DNA of 64,000 bases from Peribacillus kribbensis DSM 17871 (GTDB taxonomy: Bacteria; Bacillota; Bacilli; Bacillales; DSM-1321). Under the pieces are notes generated by a model, which was not told the DNA's origin, did not search any database, and saw nothing but the letters and a program-made list of their open reading frames with translations. Both the position numbers and the translations under genes were made by a program. The DNA is taken from positions 133,225-197,224 of the forward strand of contig NZ_KE387243.1 in NCBI RefSeq assembly GCF_000430765.1, written 5' to 3'. Within the stretch, counting starts at the first letter, position 1; each line of letters starts with the position of its first letter. This document shows positions 43,784 to 52,785 of this stretch, one piece after another.

Positions 43784-45466
43784 TTATTCCACCGCCCCTA
43801 TTTTAGTTCCTTCTTCCTCCTGAAGCTTCCGCCAAAGAATTTTGCCGCTGGCTGTTGTCGGGAATGAATTCCTGAACTCAATCACCCGCGGATATTTATA
43901 AGCCGCCATTTTTTCTTTGGCCCATTCAATAATATCTTCCTCTTTCACCGTATCCGGATAATTCTCTTTTAGTATGATAAAGGCTTTAACCGTTTCTCCC
44001 CTTTTCGGATCAGGAATGCCTACAACACATGCCTGCTCAACCGCAGGGTGATGATAAAGGAAGGATTCCACTTCTGTAGGCCAAACCTTGTATCCTGAGG
44101 CATTAATCATACGCTTCACACGATCTACCATGAAATAATAGCCCTCTTCATCGAAGCGGCCTATATCGCCTGTACGGAAAAACCTTTTTCCATCCCTTTC
44201 AAAAAAGGATTGCCCGGTTTCTTCGGGCCGTTCGAAATATCCTTTAAATACCTGTGGTCCGCTGACCACGATTTCCCCGGCTACCCCTGCAGCAAGCTCT
44301 TTCATGGTGGCTGGATCGATGATGCGTGCATCGACATCAAAAGAGGGAATTCCCAGGCACTGCATTTTGGGACGGTCTGGAGGGTTGAAATGCGTATGAG
44401 AAATGGTTTCTGAAAGCCCGTAGCCCTCCACATATCTAAGGCCGGTTTTCTCCAGCAGCTTTTCCCCGACTGCCTGCGGAAGAGCCGCACCTCCTCCTGC
44501 AATGCTCGAAAGCGATGAAATGTTGTAGCTATCGAGGTTCGGATTGGCAAGAAAATCAATGACCATGGTACTGATATTCACCCAGTGCGTGCACCTTTTG
44601 GTTTCCATCAAAGATGCCGCTGTATTCCGGTCCCATCTCGTCATCATTACCATGGATGAACCGGCTAATATAGGCGCATGCATACTGTGCAGCATGCCGG
44701 TTACATGGAATAAAGGGAGCGATGTAAGATGAACGGAATCAGAGGTTGAATTCATCCAATGAACAGCACCTATGGCGTTGGCCTGGACCGTCCTGTTCGT
44801 ATGGATGCAGCCCTTTGGAAGGCCCGTTGTGCCAGATGTATAGGGAAGGACCGCGATATCATCACATTCCCCTTCAAAAGGGCCGGGAGAAAGGTCTGCC
44901 TCCAAAATATCTCTCCATACATGAATTCCTTCTATCTTTTCCCCCCGATCCTGTATCATCTGTGCTTCTTTTGGCAGGGAAACCTCTGTTTTTTCCGGAA
45001 GGGTATACTCTGAATACGCGGCCACAGCCAGATCATCCAGAGACGTGTCCTTTAGCAGAGGAAAAACGGTATCCAGCAGCTCATGGCCGATGATTCCAGT
45101 CCTGATGCCGCAGTCTTTAATATAAAACTCCAATTCATTCGACGTATTCATTGGATTGATCGGGACGACAACAGCCCGTATCCGTAAGATGGCGTAAAAA
45201 GAGATCAAAAACTGGGGCGAATTCTGCATAAATAATAAAACACGGTCCCCTTGTTTAACATGAAGGATCTGTTCTAAATAGCCGGCAAGCTTCTCCGCAT
45301 CATTCAGGAGCTGTCTGTAAGTGAAATCGGCTCCGTAAAAATGAAGGGCAGATTTTTCGGGATAGCGGCGCGCGCTGACCAGCAAATTATCAAAAAGAGG
45401 TGTTTCAGGTACAGTCAGACTTTTTGTAAGCCGTTTGGGCCAATACGGATAATGCCTCGTATTCAT
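43784..45466 (-). CDS. AMP-forming acyl-CoA ligase
   Basis: The 560-residue ANL enzyme has the P-loop YTSGTTGLPKG, YGLSE, the RTGDIG hinge and the catalytic Lys in SGKILWRKL. It converts a carboxylic acid, ATP and CoA to an acyl-CoA. The start at 45466 follows AGGAGG by seven bases; upstream codons in frame lack a site. It adjoins the PTE-type lactonase. The chain length cannot be deduced, but a second ligase of the same general type sits in the upstream unit (52786), so two related acids may be activated. Confidence 0.85.
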   Translation of the reverse strand: MNTRHYPYWPKRLTKSLTVPETPLFDNLLVSARRYPEKSALHFYGADFTYRQLLNDAEKLAGYLEQILHVKQGDRVLLFMQNSPQFLISFYAILRIRAVVVPINPMNTSNELEFYIKDCGIRTGIIGHELLDTVFPLLKDTSLDDLAVAAYSEYTLPEKTEVSLPKEAQMIQDRGEKIEGIHVWRDILEADLSPGPFEGECDDIAVLPYTSGTTGLPKGCIHTNRTVQANAIGAVHWMNSTSDSVHLTSLPLFHVTGMLHSMHAPILAGSSMVMMTRWDRNTAASLMETKRCTHWVNISTMVIDFLANPNLDSYNISSLSSIAGGGAALPQAVGEKLLEKTGLRYVEGYGLSETISHTHFNPPDRPKMQCLGIPSFDVDARIIDPATMKELAAGVAGEIVVSGPQVFKGYFERPEETGQSFFERDGKRFFRTGDIGRFDEEGYYFMVDRVKRMINASGYKVWPTEVESFLYHHPAVEQACVVGIPDPKRGETVKAFIILKENYPDTVKEEDIIEWAKEKMAAYKYPRVIEFRNSFPTTASGKILWRKLQEEEGTKIGAVE

Positions 45467-45523
45467 GGTTATTCCTCCTGCAATTAAATTCAAGGTCTAA
45501 TGCATGGGGCGGAACGAAGGAAG

Positions 45524-46303
45524 TCATCTTCCTGTAAATGCAGGACGCCTCTTTTCCTTGAATGCCTGCACCCCTTCCTGATGATCCTCGGTTGCGGTCA
45601 TGAGTGTCTGGGTGATCCGTTCCTGCTCTAAAATCTCCTCAAGGCTCGAGGTAAAGGAGCGGTCGATCAGCTTCTTCATCATGGCATAGGCCCTGCCTGG
45701 ACCGCGTGCAAGCCTGGAAGCATGCTCCGTCACTTTTTCCTCAAGGCTCTCAAGCGGAAAGAGTCCATTGACAACGCCAAGCTCATACAGCCGGGTAGCA
45801 GGGATCGGCTCTCCGCTGAAGAAAAATTGTTTGGCAAGATGAGGTCCTAGTAAGCGCGGAAGAAAATAAGAGCCTCCGCCATCTGAAATCAATCCAACCT
45901 GCGAGAAGCTTAAAGCGAATTTGCTGTCTTCAGCAGCAAGAATTAAATCGCATGCAAGCGCCAGATTAAAGCCCGCTCCTGCCGCAAAGCCGTGGACAGC
46001 AGCAATTACCGGCTTTTCACAATTCCGGATAGCAAGAATGCATTCATTCAATCCGCCGATATGTTCATAGACATCTGCGGGACCGGCCGTCCCCATCGTT
46101 TTCACGTCTCCCCCTGCGCTGAATGAGCGCCCTGAGCCGGAAAGGATGACGGCCCGTACCCCAGGATTATGGCTGGCATGGTTAACCGCATCCTTCAGTC
46201 CTGTTATCATTTCCGGGCTGAAGGCATTCAGGCTTTCCGGACGGTTCAGCTTTAGGTGCAGAATACGGTCATTCAATTCTGATAGTAAGTGCTCCTGGTT
46301 CAT
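45524..46303 (-). CDS. crotonase-family isomerase/hydratase (PaaG-like)
   Basis: The 259-residue crotonase has the oxyanion segment SFSAGGDVKTM and HGFAAGAGFNLALACD. The two glutamates of classical enoyl-CoA hydratases are replaced (FN for CE, QV for PE). An Asp in LISDGGG (D141) is kept, the pattern of PaaG-type delta3-delta2 isomerases. It probably moves a double bond in an unsaturated acyl-CoA rather than hydrating it. It lies between an acyl-CoA dehydrogenase and the ligase in the nine-gene operon. Confidence 0.8.
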   Translation of the reverse strand: MNQEHLLSELNDRILHLKLNRPESLNAFSPEMITGLKDAVNHASHNPGVRAVILSGSGRSFSAGGDVKTMGTAGPADVYEHIGGLNECILAIRNCEKPVIAAVHGFAAGAGFNLALACDLILAAEDSKFALSFSQVGLISDGGGSYFLPRLLGPHLAKQFFFSGEPIPATRLYELGVVNGLFPLESLEEKVTEHASRLARGPGRAYAMMKKLIDRSFTSSLEEILEQERITQTLMTATEDHQEGVQAFKEKRRPAFTGR

Positions 46304-46339
46304 GTTTTAACCTTCTTTCATATAGGATGGATTTTTCAT

Positions 46340-48115
46340 TTAATGAGCACCTTCATGCTCTGTGAAATAATGGTCTGCGATTTCCCTGTTCCTCTTGAAA
46401 GCGCTTCCTTCAGGTGCGAAGCGGCAACATGCCTTCATCACCAGCTTAGTGAGACCTTCTGCGTCTGGGTCAGGGGCAAGCTGCGAAATAAGGATTCTTG
46501 TATGGCGTTCTGCTTCCCACATCGCTTCATCCAGAAACGAACGGGCAAGATCCATTTTTATTTTTTCCTTCTCTTCCCCGTTTTCCTGAACAGCCTTAAG
46601 AGTCCGGTATACGGCAGATTCAGCCCCATACAGGGAAATGGCAAGATCTGCAAGCCTCATCAGTGTTTCCTGTTCCTCCATCAGCTCCGCACCATGTGCC
46701 TTTAAAGCCAGCCCGGAAGACACGATAAACAAATGGCGGATCGTATCGACCGCTTCTCTTTCTTTAAACAGCAGTCCAGAATCCTTCACACTCCTTTCCT
46801 TTAGTGAGCGGAGGGAAGCTGATACGAGCTCCTCAAGGTTCCATTCTCCCTTCTGCACTCTTCGGTAAAAGAGGGTTGGAATCAAAAGGCGGTTGATTTC
46901 ATTTGTTCCTTCAAAAATGCGATTGATTCTTGAGTCCCTGTACATCTGTTCAATGTTATATTCCTTTATAAATCCCGCACCACCATGCAGCTGGAGAGCT
47001 TCGTCTACCGAATAATCGAGGGTTTCGGAGCCGAGCACCTTGCAGATGGCACATTCAAGCGCATATTCACTGAGGGAGGTTGCGGCAGCTTTTGAATCGA
47101 AAGAATCATACAGGCCCCCCAGGACATCTTCTAGAAGGCCGGCTGTCCGGTACTGCACCGATTCAGAAGCATAAATAACAGATGCCATCCTGGCGACCTT
47201 TTCTTTGGTGGCCGGGAAATCTGCTATTCTTTTATTGAATTGCCTTCGTTCCTGGGTAAACTGAAGCACCTTCTTCAAGCTGTATTTTGCAGCTCCCATG
47301 CACGCAGAACCCAGATTGAAGCGTCCAAGATTCAGCACATTCAGGGCGATCACATGTCCTCTGCCGATTTCCCCAAGCAGGTTTTCAACAGGCACCAGGC
47401 AGTCTTCAAGTATGACAGAACGTGTAGATGAGCCTTTAATTCCCATTTTCTTTTCCTCCGGACCAAGTGAAAGTCCCGGGAAATCCTTTTCGACTATAAA
47501 TGCGGTGAATTTGGTGCCATCCACCTTGGCATAGACGATGAACGTATCCGAAAATACAGCATTGGTAATATAAATTTTCGTACCATTCAGGATATAATGG
47601 GTGCCGCTGCCATTAAGGGTGGCTGTTGTCTGTGAGGCAAGGGCGTCTGAACCTGCATTGGGCTCTGTCAGGCAGTAGGCGCCAAGGAATTCGCCGCTTG
47701 CCATTTTCGGAAGATATTTCTCCTTTTGTTCAGGAGTGCCGAAATAGGTAATCGGGAGTGTAGCGATGCAGGTATGATTGGAATGGGCCACTCCATATCC
47801 GCTTGACGGGCCGATCATTTCCCCGACAATCGCTTTTGTGATCTTATCAAGGCCAAGACCGCCGTACTCCTGCGGAATACTGTGGGCCAATAGACCAAGC
47901 TCTCCCGCTTTCCTCAGCTTTTTGACGATCAAATCAAAATCCTGATTTTCGATCTCTTCTTTAATAGGGATGATTTCTTTTTCTAAAAACTGTCTGGCGG
48001 TTTTCCCGATCATTTTATGCTCGGAAGTGAAGTCTTCCGGGGTAAATAGATCATCCAGTGAAGGCTTTGAGACTAGAAAGGCTGCTCCGCCGATTCCTGA
48101 TTTGATTTGCTGCAT
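46340..48115 (-). CDS. long-chain-type acyl-CoA dehydrogenase
   Basis: The 591-residue flavoprotein has the standard ACAD core (YCLTEPNAGSDA, the flavin/substrate loop, ERRQFNKRIADFP, and a catalytic Glu in the RINRIFEGTNEINR segment) plus a ~200-residue helical C-terminal extension. This is the VLCAD/FadE size class of bacilli. It makes 2-enoyl-CoA and hands electrons to ETF, whose genes are not in this window. It follows the ComB-like gene with a 19-base gap. Confidence 0.9.
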   Translation of the reverse strand: MQQIKSGIGGAAFLVSKPSLDDLFTPEDFTSEHKMIGKTARQFLEKEIIPIKEEIENQDFDLIVKKLRKAGELGLLAHSIPQEYGGLGLDKITKAIVGEMIGPSSGYGVAHSNHTCIATLPITYFGTPEQKEKYLPKMASGEFLGAYCLTEPNAGSDALASQTTATLNGSGTHYILNGTKIYITNAVFSDTFIVYAKVDGTKFTAFIVEKDFPGLSLGPEEKKMGIKGSSTRSVILEDCLVPVENLLGEIGRGHVIALNVLNLGRFNLGSACMGAAKYSLKKVLQFTQERRQFNKRIADFPATKEKVARMASVIYASESVQYRTAGLLEDVLGGLYDSFDSKAAATSLSEYALECAICKVLGSETLDYSVDEALQLHGGAGFIKEYNIEQMYRDSRINRIFEGTNEINRLLIPTLFYRRVQKGEWNLEELVSASLRSLKERSVKDSGLLFKEREAVDTIRHLFIVSSGLALKAHGAELMEEQETLMRLADLAISLYGAESAVYRTLKAVQENGEEKEKIKMDLARSFLDEAMWEAERHTRILISQLAPDPDAEGLTKLVMKACCRFAPEGSAFKRNREIADHYFTEHEGAH

Positions 48116-48134
48116 TCTTCATCCTCCTTATGTT

Positions 48135-48881
48135 TTATGGTGAAGCAGAGGGCTTTCGTCTAATGATTCTTCCATCCTGCAGGACCGGTACTGTGTCAAG
48201 GGCTCCTGAGTACGAGGCAAGTTCTAAATCAGCCGAGAGGCCATGTGTCTTCAGCATGGTTCCTACACGGGACCTTTGCAGAATCTCCAGGGGCTTTTCT
48301 TTATTCCCCCTATAGAAAAGGCATGCCGCCTGTGCAGCATCGCTTACTTCAGTGTTTTCAGGCGAGAGAGCGGCGAGACAGTCAATGAAATGACCTGCCC
48401 CATAAAAGTCCTCCAGTGATAATTCACCGGAATTTCCCGAACAGATGAGAACAAGGGTAGTATCCGGAGAGCATTCCTGGAACACTTCACGGGCTGCTGC
48501 GGGATTGTTCAGCAGGCAGGAAATAAAGACTTTTTCTGCCGCCGCCGCCTTCTTTAATGCCACCGTTCCATTGGTCGTTGAAAGGACCAGCGTTTTTCCC
48601 TTCACCGAATCCCTGAGCATGAACGGGCTTGGGTAATGGAAGCCGCTGATGGGTTTGGCATCATATTCTCCCGCCAGGACCTTCTCTTCTGGGAGGAAGG
48701 CGGCAATTCTAAGCGCTTCCTCCCTGTTCTCGGCAGGAATGACCGCTAAAGCCCCGTCACCCAGGGCTGCAGTGATGGTCGTAGTGGCCAGGAGAACATC
48801 AAATACAACCGCGATCTTCCTGCCACTCTTGAGCTTTTCTTCCTGCACCTCTTCTTTTGTCATGAGCAGGTGGATTTTCAT
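48135..48881 (-). CDS. ComB-family phosphatase (2-phosphosulfolactate phosphatase-like)
   Basis: The 248-residue protein has the ComB fold signatures: KIAVVFDVLLATTTITAAL near 22, GEYDAKPISGFHYPSP, and a long LVLSTTNGTVALKKA segment, with GAGHFIDCL later. Characterised relatives remove phosphate from 2-phospho-3-sulfolactate in coenzyme M synthesis, which a Bacillus does not make. Here it is locked between an APH-type kinase and an acyl-CoA dehydrogenase (gaps 21 and 19 bases), so a phosphorylated intermediate of that pathway is a more likely substrate. GGGAGGGG precedes the ATG. Confidence 0.75.
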   Translation of the reverse strand: MKIHLLMTKEEVQEEKLKSGRKIAVVFDVLLATTTITAALGDGALAVIPAENREEALRIAAFLPEEKVLAGEYDAKPISGFHYPSPFMLRDSVKGKTLVLSTTNGTVALKKAAAAEKVFISCLLNNPAAAREVFQECSPDTTLVLICSGNSGELSLEDFYGAGHFIDCLAALSPENTEVSDAAQAACLFYRGNKEKPLEILQRSRVGTMLKTHGLSADLELASYSGALDTVPVLQDGRIIRRKPSASP

Positions 48882-48902
48882 GGCTTCCCCTCCCGGTCCG
48901 CA

Positions 48903-49967
48903 TCAGCCTGCGATCTCCGCTGCATGGGCAATCAGACTCTTTACAAATGTATCAAAATGGGCAAAACGCGGATCCTGTGTCTGGCCTTTCTTGTATCTGT
49001 AAAATATCTGCTGAGCGATGACCGCGAGCTTAAAATAAGCAAAGGTCAGGTAAAAATTCATGTGGGTGATATCTCTGCCGCTTTTTTTGGCATATTCCTC
49101 CATGAATTGCTGCCGGGTCATAAAGCCTTCCATGACCGTGACAGGCGGTTTTCCAAGACCGGTTTTAAGGAGCGGCGGATCATGCTCCTCTGTCCAGTAG
49201 CTCATGGCTGCCCCCAGGTCGGCCAGCGGATCTCCAACCGTGGACATTTCCCAATCAAATAATCCGGTCATTTCCGTCAGGCTTTCATTGAACATGGCGT
49301 TATTCAATTTAAAATCATAATGGATCAGGGACGATTCGGAAGCTGCAGGGATATGGCCGACAAGCCAGGTTGTAAGTTTTTCTACTTCCTGGATATTTTC
49401 TGTCTGCGCTTTCTGATACCGGGAAACCCAGCCATGCACCTGGCGTTCCATGAATCCTTCCGGCCTGCTTATGTCTAAAAGCCGGGTTTTTTGATAGTCA
49501 AGATCATGAAGCTCCACGAGACGGTCCACCATCAGGCTTGAGATCCGCCTGCAAAGCTTGCGGTCCACCTTTATTCCCTCCGGAAAAGCAGAGTCGATGA
49601 CGACTCCCTGTTTGCGCTCCATTAAAAGAAAAGGACTTCCTGTGATTTTTGGATTTTCGCTGAATAAAATGGGCACTGGTGCGGGGCCGAATAACGGATG
49701 CACCTCGTGTAAGATAAAGAATTCCCGCTGCATATCATGGGCCTTGGGGGCAACCGGTCCGAGAGGAGGGCGTCTCAGCACGGCCTGCCAATTCCCAATC
49801 GACAGCTCATAAGTCAAATTGGAATGGCCGGCCGAAAATTGCCGTATCTCAAGACTCCCATCTGGGAGACCAGGGACATGCGAATGAAGGAACTCCTCCA
49901 GGAGGGGGATGTTCAGTTCCTCTCCCTTCCGGACCAATATGGTCTGGCTCAATGCCTGATCCGGCAT
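48903..49967 (-). CDS. APH-family kinase (LvaA/ACAD10-11 kinase-like)
   Basis: The 354-residue protein has an aminoglycoside-phosphotransferase fold: a Brenner-like catalytic motif HYDFKLNNAMF and the metal-binding DWEMSTVGDPLADLG. SAGHSNLTYEL and a following RRPPLGPVAPKAHDMQREF form the N-lobe seen in the kinase domain of ACAD10/11 and in Pseudomonas LvaA. Those kinases phosphorylate the 4-hydroxyl of 4-hydroxyacyl-CoAs, a step towards enoyl-CoA. An ACAD11-type dehydrogenase is encoded at 55245. AAAGGAGG lies upstream of the ATG. Confidence 0.85.
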   Translation of the reverse strand: MPDQALSQTILVRKGEELNIPLLEEFLHSHVPGLPDGSLEIRQFSAGHSNLTYELSIGNWQAVLRRPPLGPVAPKAHDMQREFFILHEVHPLFGPAPVPILFSENPKITGSPFLLMERKQGVVIDSAFPEGIKVDRKLCRRISSLMVDRLVELHDLDYQKTRLLDISRPEGFMERQVHGWVSRYQKAQTENIQEVEKLTTWLVGHIPAASESSLIHYDFKLNNAMFNESLTEMTGLFDWEMSTVGDPLADLGAAMSYWTEEHDPPLLKTGLGKPPVTVMEGFMTRQQFMEEYAKKSGRDITHMNFYLTFAYFKLAVIAQQIFYRYKKGQTQDPRFAHFDTFVKSLIAHAAEIAG

Positions 49968-50000
49968 ACAATCTCCTCCTTTTTAAAGAAAATTCAGATA

Positions 50001-50402
50001 TCAAGTGATAGAGACGTTCTCCTCTAAAGCAGACTTCAGTAAAGGAGGAAGCACTTCGCTTTTTTGTGTTTCAAAATTGAAATATACGATGACCGCCATA
50101 CCTTTCGCGATCAGCTCTCCGGTCTGGGCGCAGGTGATCTCATGCTCGATTTGGAAGCTTTTCGTGCCAATTTTTGAAACATAGGTCTTGATTGATAAAA
50201 TTTGATTGAAATACCCCTGACTGACAAAATCGCATTTTGTCGAGGCGAGGATGAAGCTCCAATCCTTCACATCCATGCTGTAGCCCAGAAGTTCAAAAAA
50301 TTTAATGCGTGCTTCCTCCAGATAAATAAAATAGCTCGTATTGTTTATATGGCCCAGTGCATCTGTTTCACAGAAGCGGACCGTAACCTGTGTCTCCTGC
50401 AT
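50001..50402 (-). CDS. hotdog-fold acyl-CoA thioesterase
   Basis: The 133-residue protein is a single hotdog domain of the 4-hydroxybenzoyl-CoA thioesterase/YbgC type. The active-site stretch ETDALGHINNTSYFIYLEEA has the Asp (D14) and His-Ile-Asn-Asn of the family. It would hydrolyse an acyl-CoA and so relieve CoA trapping in the pathway. Gaps to its operon neighbours are 11 and 33 bases. Confidence 0.85.
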   Translation of the reverse strand: MQETQVTVRFCETDALGHINNTSYFIYLEEARIKFFELLGYSMDVKDWSFILASTKCDFVSQGYFNQILSIKTYVSKIGTKSFQIEHEITCAQTGELIAKGMAVIVYFNFETQKSEVLPPLLKSALEENVSIT

Positions 50403-50413
50403 GCTGTGCCTCC

Positions 50414-51193
50414 TTATTTGTTCTGGAATACGGGTTTTCTCTTTTCAATGAAGGCCTGGACGCCTTCTTTGATATCCTCGGTCTTAAAGATATCGGTAAA
50501 CAACTGCGCTTCGAGTTCGAGGCCTTCTTGCAGGCTCCTGTCGAGCCCTTTATTTACTGCCCTTTTGATTCTGGAAAGGGACTGCAGGGAATGGCGGGCA
50601 CATCTTTCGGCCAGCCTCTTCGCATGAAGCAGTCCTTCTCCTGTGGGAACCACTTTGTTGACAAGTCCGAGGGATAAGGCAGCTTCGGCATCAACAGGGT
50701 CGCCTGTATACATCAGTTCCTTTGCCTTTGGTGCGCCGATTAATCGTGGCAGCCTCTGGGTTCCGCCGCCGCCGGGAAATAACCCGAGCTTCACTTCAGG
50801 GAGCCCGATCTGGGCATGCTGCTCGGCAATGCGCATGTCCATGGCAAGGGAGAGCTCGCATCCGCCCCCGAAAGTCATCCCGTTCAGGACGGCGATGGTC
50901 GGCTTTGGAAATTGTTCAATATAAGTCAGAACCTCGTGGGTTTCCATAACAGAACCAAGCATCTCGGGATTGTACATGAGTTCAGGGAATTCCTTGATAT
51001 CAGCGCCCGCAGCAAATGCTTTTTCCCCAGATCCTGTCACAATGACAGCCGTTGTTTCTCCATCTCCTTCAAGCTCTGTAAAGGCTTCCCTCAAGCTGAG
51101 GAAAACTGCTTTGCTGAGCACATTCAGAGGCGGGTTTTGGATGGTGATGACAGCTATATGATTGTCTTTTTCCACAGAGACAAATTGCGGCAT
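50414..51193 (-). CDS. enoyl-CoA hydratase
   Basis: The 259-residue crotonase has both catalytic glutamates of true hydratases, E113 in GGGCELSLA and E133 in LPEVKLGLFPGGGGTQRLPR, and the oxyanion segment FAAGADIKEF. It adds water to 2-enoyl-CoA to give 3-hydroxyacyl-CoA. It is separated from the 3-hydroxyacyl-CoA dehydrogenase gene by only two bases, so the two successive beta-oxidation steps are co-translated. Confidence 0.9.
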   Translation of the reverse strand: MPQFVSVEKDNHIAVITIQNPPLNVLSKAVFLSLREAFTELEGDGETTAVIVTGSGEKAFAAGADIKEFPELMYNPEMLGSVMETHEVLTYIEQFPKPTIAVLNGMTFGGGCELSLAMDMRIAEQHAQIGLPEVKLGLFPGGGGTQRLPRLIGAPKAKELMYTGDPVDAEAALSLGLVNKVVPTGEGLLHAKRLAERCARHSLQSLSRIKRAVNKGLDRSLQEGLELEAQLFTDIFKTEDIKEGVQAFIEKRKPVFQNK

Positions 51194-51195
51194 AT

Positions 51196-52071
51196 CTATT
51201 TCACTCCCTGTCCTTCATAGTCATACCAGCCTTTACCTGTCTTTCTTCCGAGTTCTCCTTTTTTCATCTTTTCCTCAAGGCAGGAATAAGGTTTATCTTC
51301 GGGATTTCCGGTTTCCTTATACCGCTGCTCCATGACGAAATAGCCTACATCAATACCGGAAAGATCCATGAGTTCGAATGGGCCGATCGGGTGACCCAGT
51401 GCCTTGCGGCAAATTGAATCGATATCCTTGAAATCGGCAATTCCCTGCTCGTAAAGATAGACCGCCTCCTTTTGGAGGGCACCGAGGATACGGTTTGCGA
51501 CGAAGCCGGAAACTTCCTTGTGCAGCAAAAATGCAGTGCGGTTGATTCTCCTGCAGACATCCATGGCTGCCTGGGAAGTTTCTTCAGAGGTTTTTTGGCT
51601 TTTAACAACCTCCACACAATCCATCACAAGAGGCGGGAAGAAAAAGTGCATGTTGATGAATTTATCAGGGCGGTCTGTCACATCAGCCAGCAGGCTATTG
51701 ACAATTGTTGAGCTGTTGGTAGCAAAGATGGCATGAGGAGAAGCCAGCTTATCAAGCTTAGAAAATACGTCTCTCTTAATCTCTATCTTTTCTACTACCG
51801 CCTCAATAATAAGATCCGCTCCTGCAGCCGCTTCCTCCAGACTCGCTGTAAAACGAAGCCTATGGAAGGCCTTTGCTGCTTCTTCCTCTGAAATCTTTCC
51901 TTTCTGGACCCATCTTGCCATGATGGCTTCCAGTTTTTCTTTCGCTTTAGCGAGCGCTTCGTCCTGAAGGTCCTGTATGACGGTCTCATAGCCTCCCAAT
52001 GCGCAGAGCATCGCGATCTGATGTCCCATCTGGCCTGCGCCGATAACGGAAATATTCTTTATCTCTGACAT
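51196..52071 (-). CDS. 3-hydroxyacyl-CoA (3-hydroxybutyryl-CoA) dehydrogenase
   Basis: AGGAGG before the ATG at 52071 gives 291 residues; the longer open frame has no ribosome site. The Rossmann motif SVIGAGQMGHQIA, the substrate-loop NTSS-type segment ATNSSTIVNSL, and the catalytic His in INMHFFFPP are visible, with the C-terminal helical domain ending in GRKTGKGWYDY. It oxidises 3-hydroxyacyl-CoA with NAD. It is the first gene of the nine-gene operon, and an 18-bp TetR operator lies directly upstream. No thiolase follows. Confidence 0.92.
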   Translation of the reverse strand: MSEIKNISVIGAGQMGHQIAMLCALGGYETVIQDLQDEALAKAKEKLEAIMARWVQKGKISEEEAAKAFHRLRFTASLEEAAAGADLIIEAVVEKIEIKRDVFSKLDKLASPHAIFATNSSTIVNSLLADVTDRPDKFINMHFFFPPLVMDCVEVVKSQKTSEETSQAAMDVCRRINRTAFLLHKEVSGFVANRILGALQKEAVYLYEQGIADFKDIDSICRKALGHPIGPFELMDLSGIDVGYFVMEQRYKETGNPEDKPYSCLEEKMKKGELGRKTGKGWYDYEGQGVK

Positions 52072-52084
52072 TCTTCTTCCTCCT

Positions 52085-52102
52085 ATACTGACCGGTTGGT
52101 AT
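52085..52102 (-). promoter_or_regulatory. TetR operator, copy 1
   Basis: ATACTGACCGGTTGGTAT is an almost perfect dyad (consensus with copy 2: ATACTRACCRGTYGGTAT). It lies 13 bases before the start of the 3-hydroxyacyl-CoA dehydrogenase gene. Confidence 0.75.
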
Positions 52103-52150
52103 GTTTTCTTTTTGATGGGAGGGAAGAGCTGGATGGCCTCCCTCCTGCCA

Positions 52151-52711
52151 TTATTCAATTCCATGTAAGATCATATTGGTAAAGGCGGCCGCCACATCCC
52201 TCGGTTTTTCAGTGCCTTCAGGGTTGTACCATTGATAGCTCCAGTTGATAATCCCCAAAATGCCGAATGCAATGATTGGTATATTGAGCTCAGGACTGAA
52301 TTCGCCTTTTTGCACACCTTCCTTTAGCAGCCTTTCAATATTAAAGCGGAATTGATCCCTTTTTTCTGTGATCGTTTCATAATTTTCCTGATTCAGATGC
52401 CGTATTTCCCTGAAGAACACCTTGGCGCTTGCACCATGGTCCTTAATTTCAGTAATTAATAAATGAACCATTTCAAACAGCTTGTCCTTCCCGGTTTTGG
52501 AATCATCCTGCAGGATCATTTCCTGACGTTTGACGAGATCATCGATATATCCCTGATGGATATCCTTTAAAAGCTCTTCTTTACTGGGAAAATAGTAATA
52601 AAAGCTTCCTTTTGTCACACCTACAGCTTCCACAATATCCTGTATGGATGTGGTGCTGAAGCCCTTTTTCTCAAAAAGGCGGATTGCTGCAGCAGTCAAT
52701 TTATCTTTCAT
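52151..52711 (-). CDS. TetR/AcrR-family acyl-CoA pathway regulator
   Basis: The 186-residue repressor has the TetR helix-turn-helix (TTSIQDIVEAVGVTKGSFYY then YFPSKEELL) and a C-terminal TetR_C_33/FadR-like ligand region. The ATG at 52711 is preceded by GGGGATC; an earlier TTG is less likely. Its gene lies between two units that both begin with the same 18-bp palindrome, so it is the probable repressor, released by an acyl-CoA or the pathway acid. An extended -10 element (TGGTATAAT, 52747-52755) gives it its own promoter. Confidence 0.85.
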   Translation of the reverse strand: MKDKLTAAAIRLFEKKGFSTTSIQDIVEAVGVTKGSFYYYFPSKEELLKDIHQGYIDDLVKRQEMILQDDSKTGKDKLFEMVHLLITEIKDHGASAKVFFREIRHLNQENYETITEKRDQFRFNIERLLKEGVQKGEFSPELNIPIIAFGILGIINWSYQWYNPEGTEKPRDVAAAFTNMILHGIE

Positions 52712-52746
52712 TGGAGATCCCCGCAATCTATGTAAAGTCAGCTAGA

Positions 52747-52755
52747 ATTATACCA
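52747..52755 (-). promoter_or_regulatory. extended -10 of tetR
   Basis: TGGTATAAT on the minus strand, about 36 bases before the tetR ATG. Confidence 0.5.
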
Positions 52756-52785
52756 CATGAAGGTCCTCTCCTTTTGGTTATGAAA

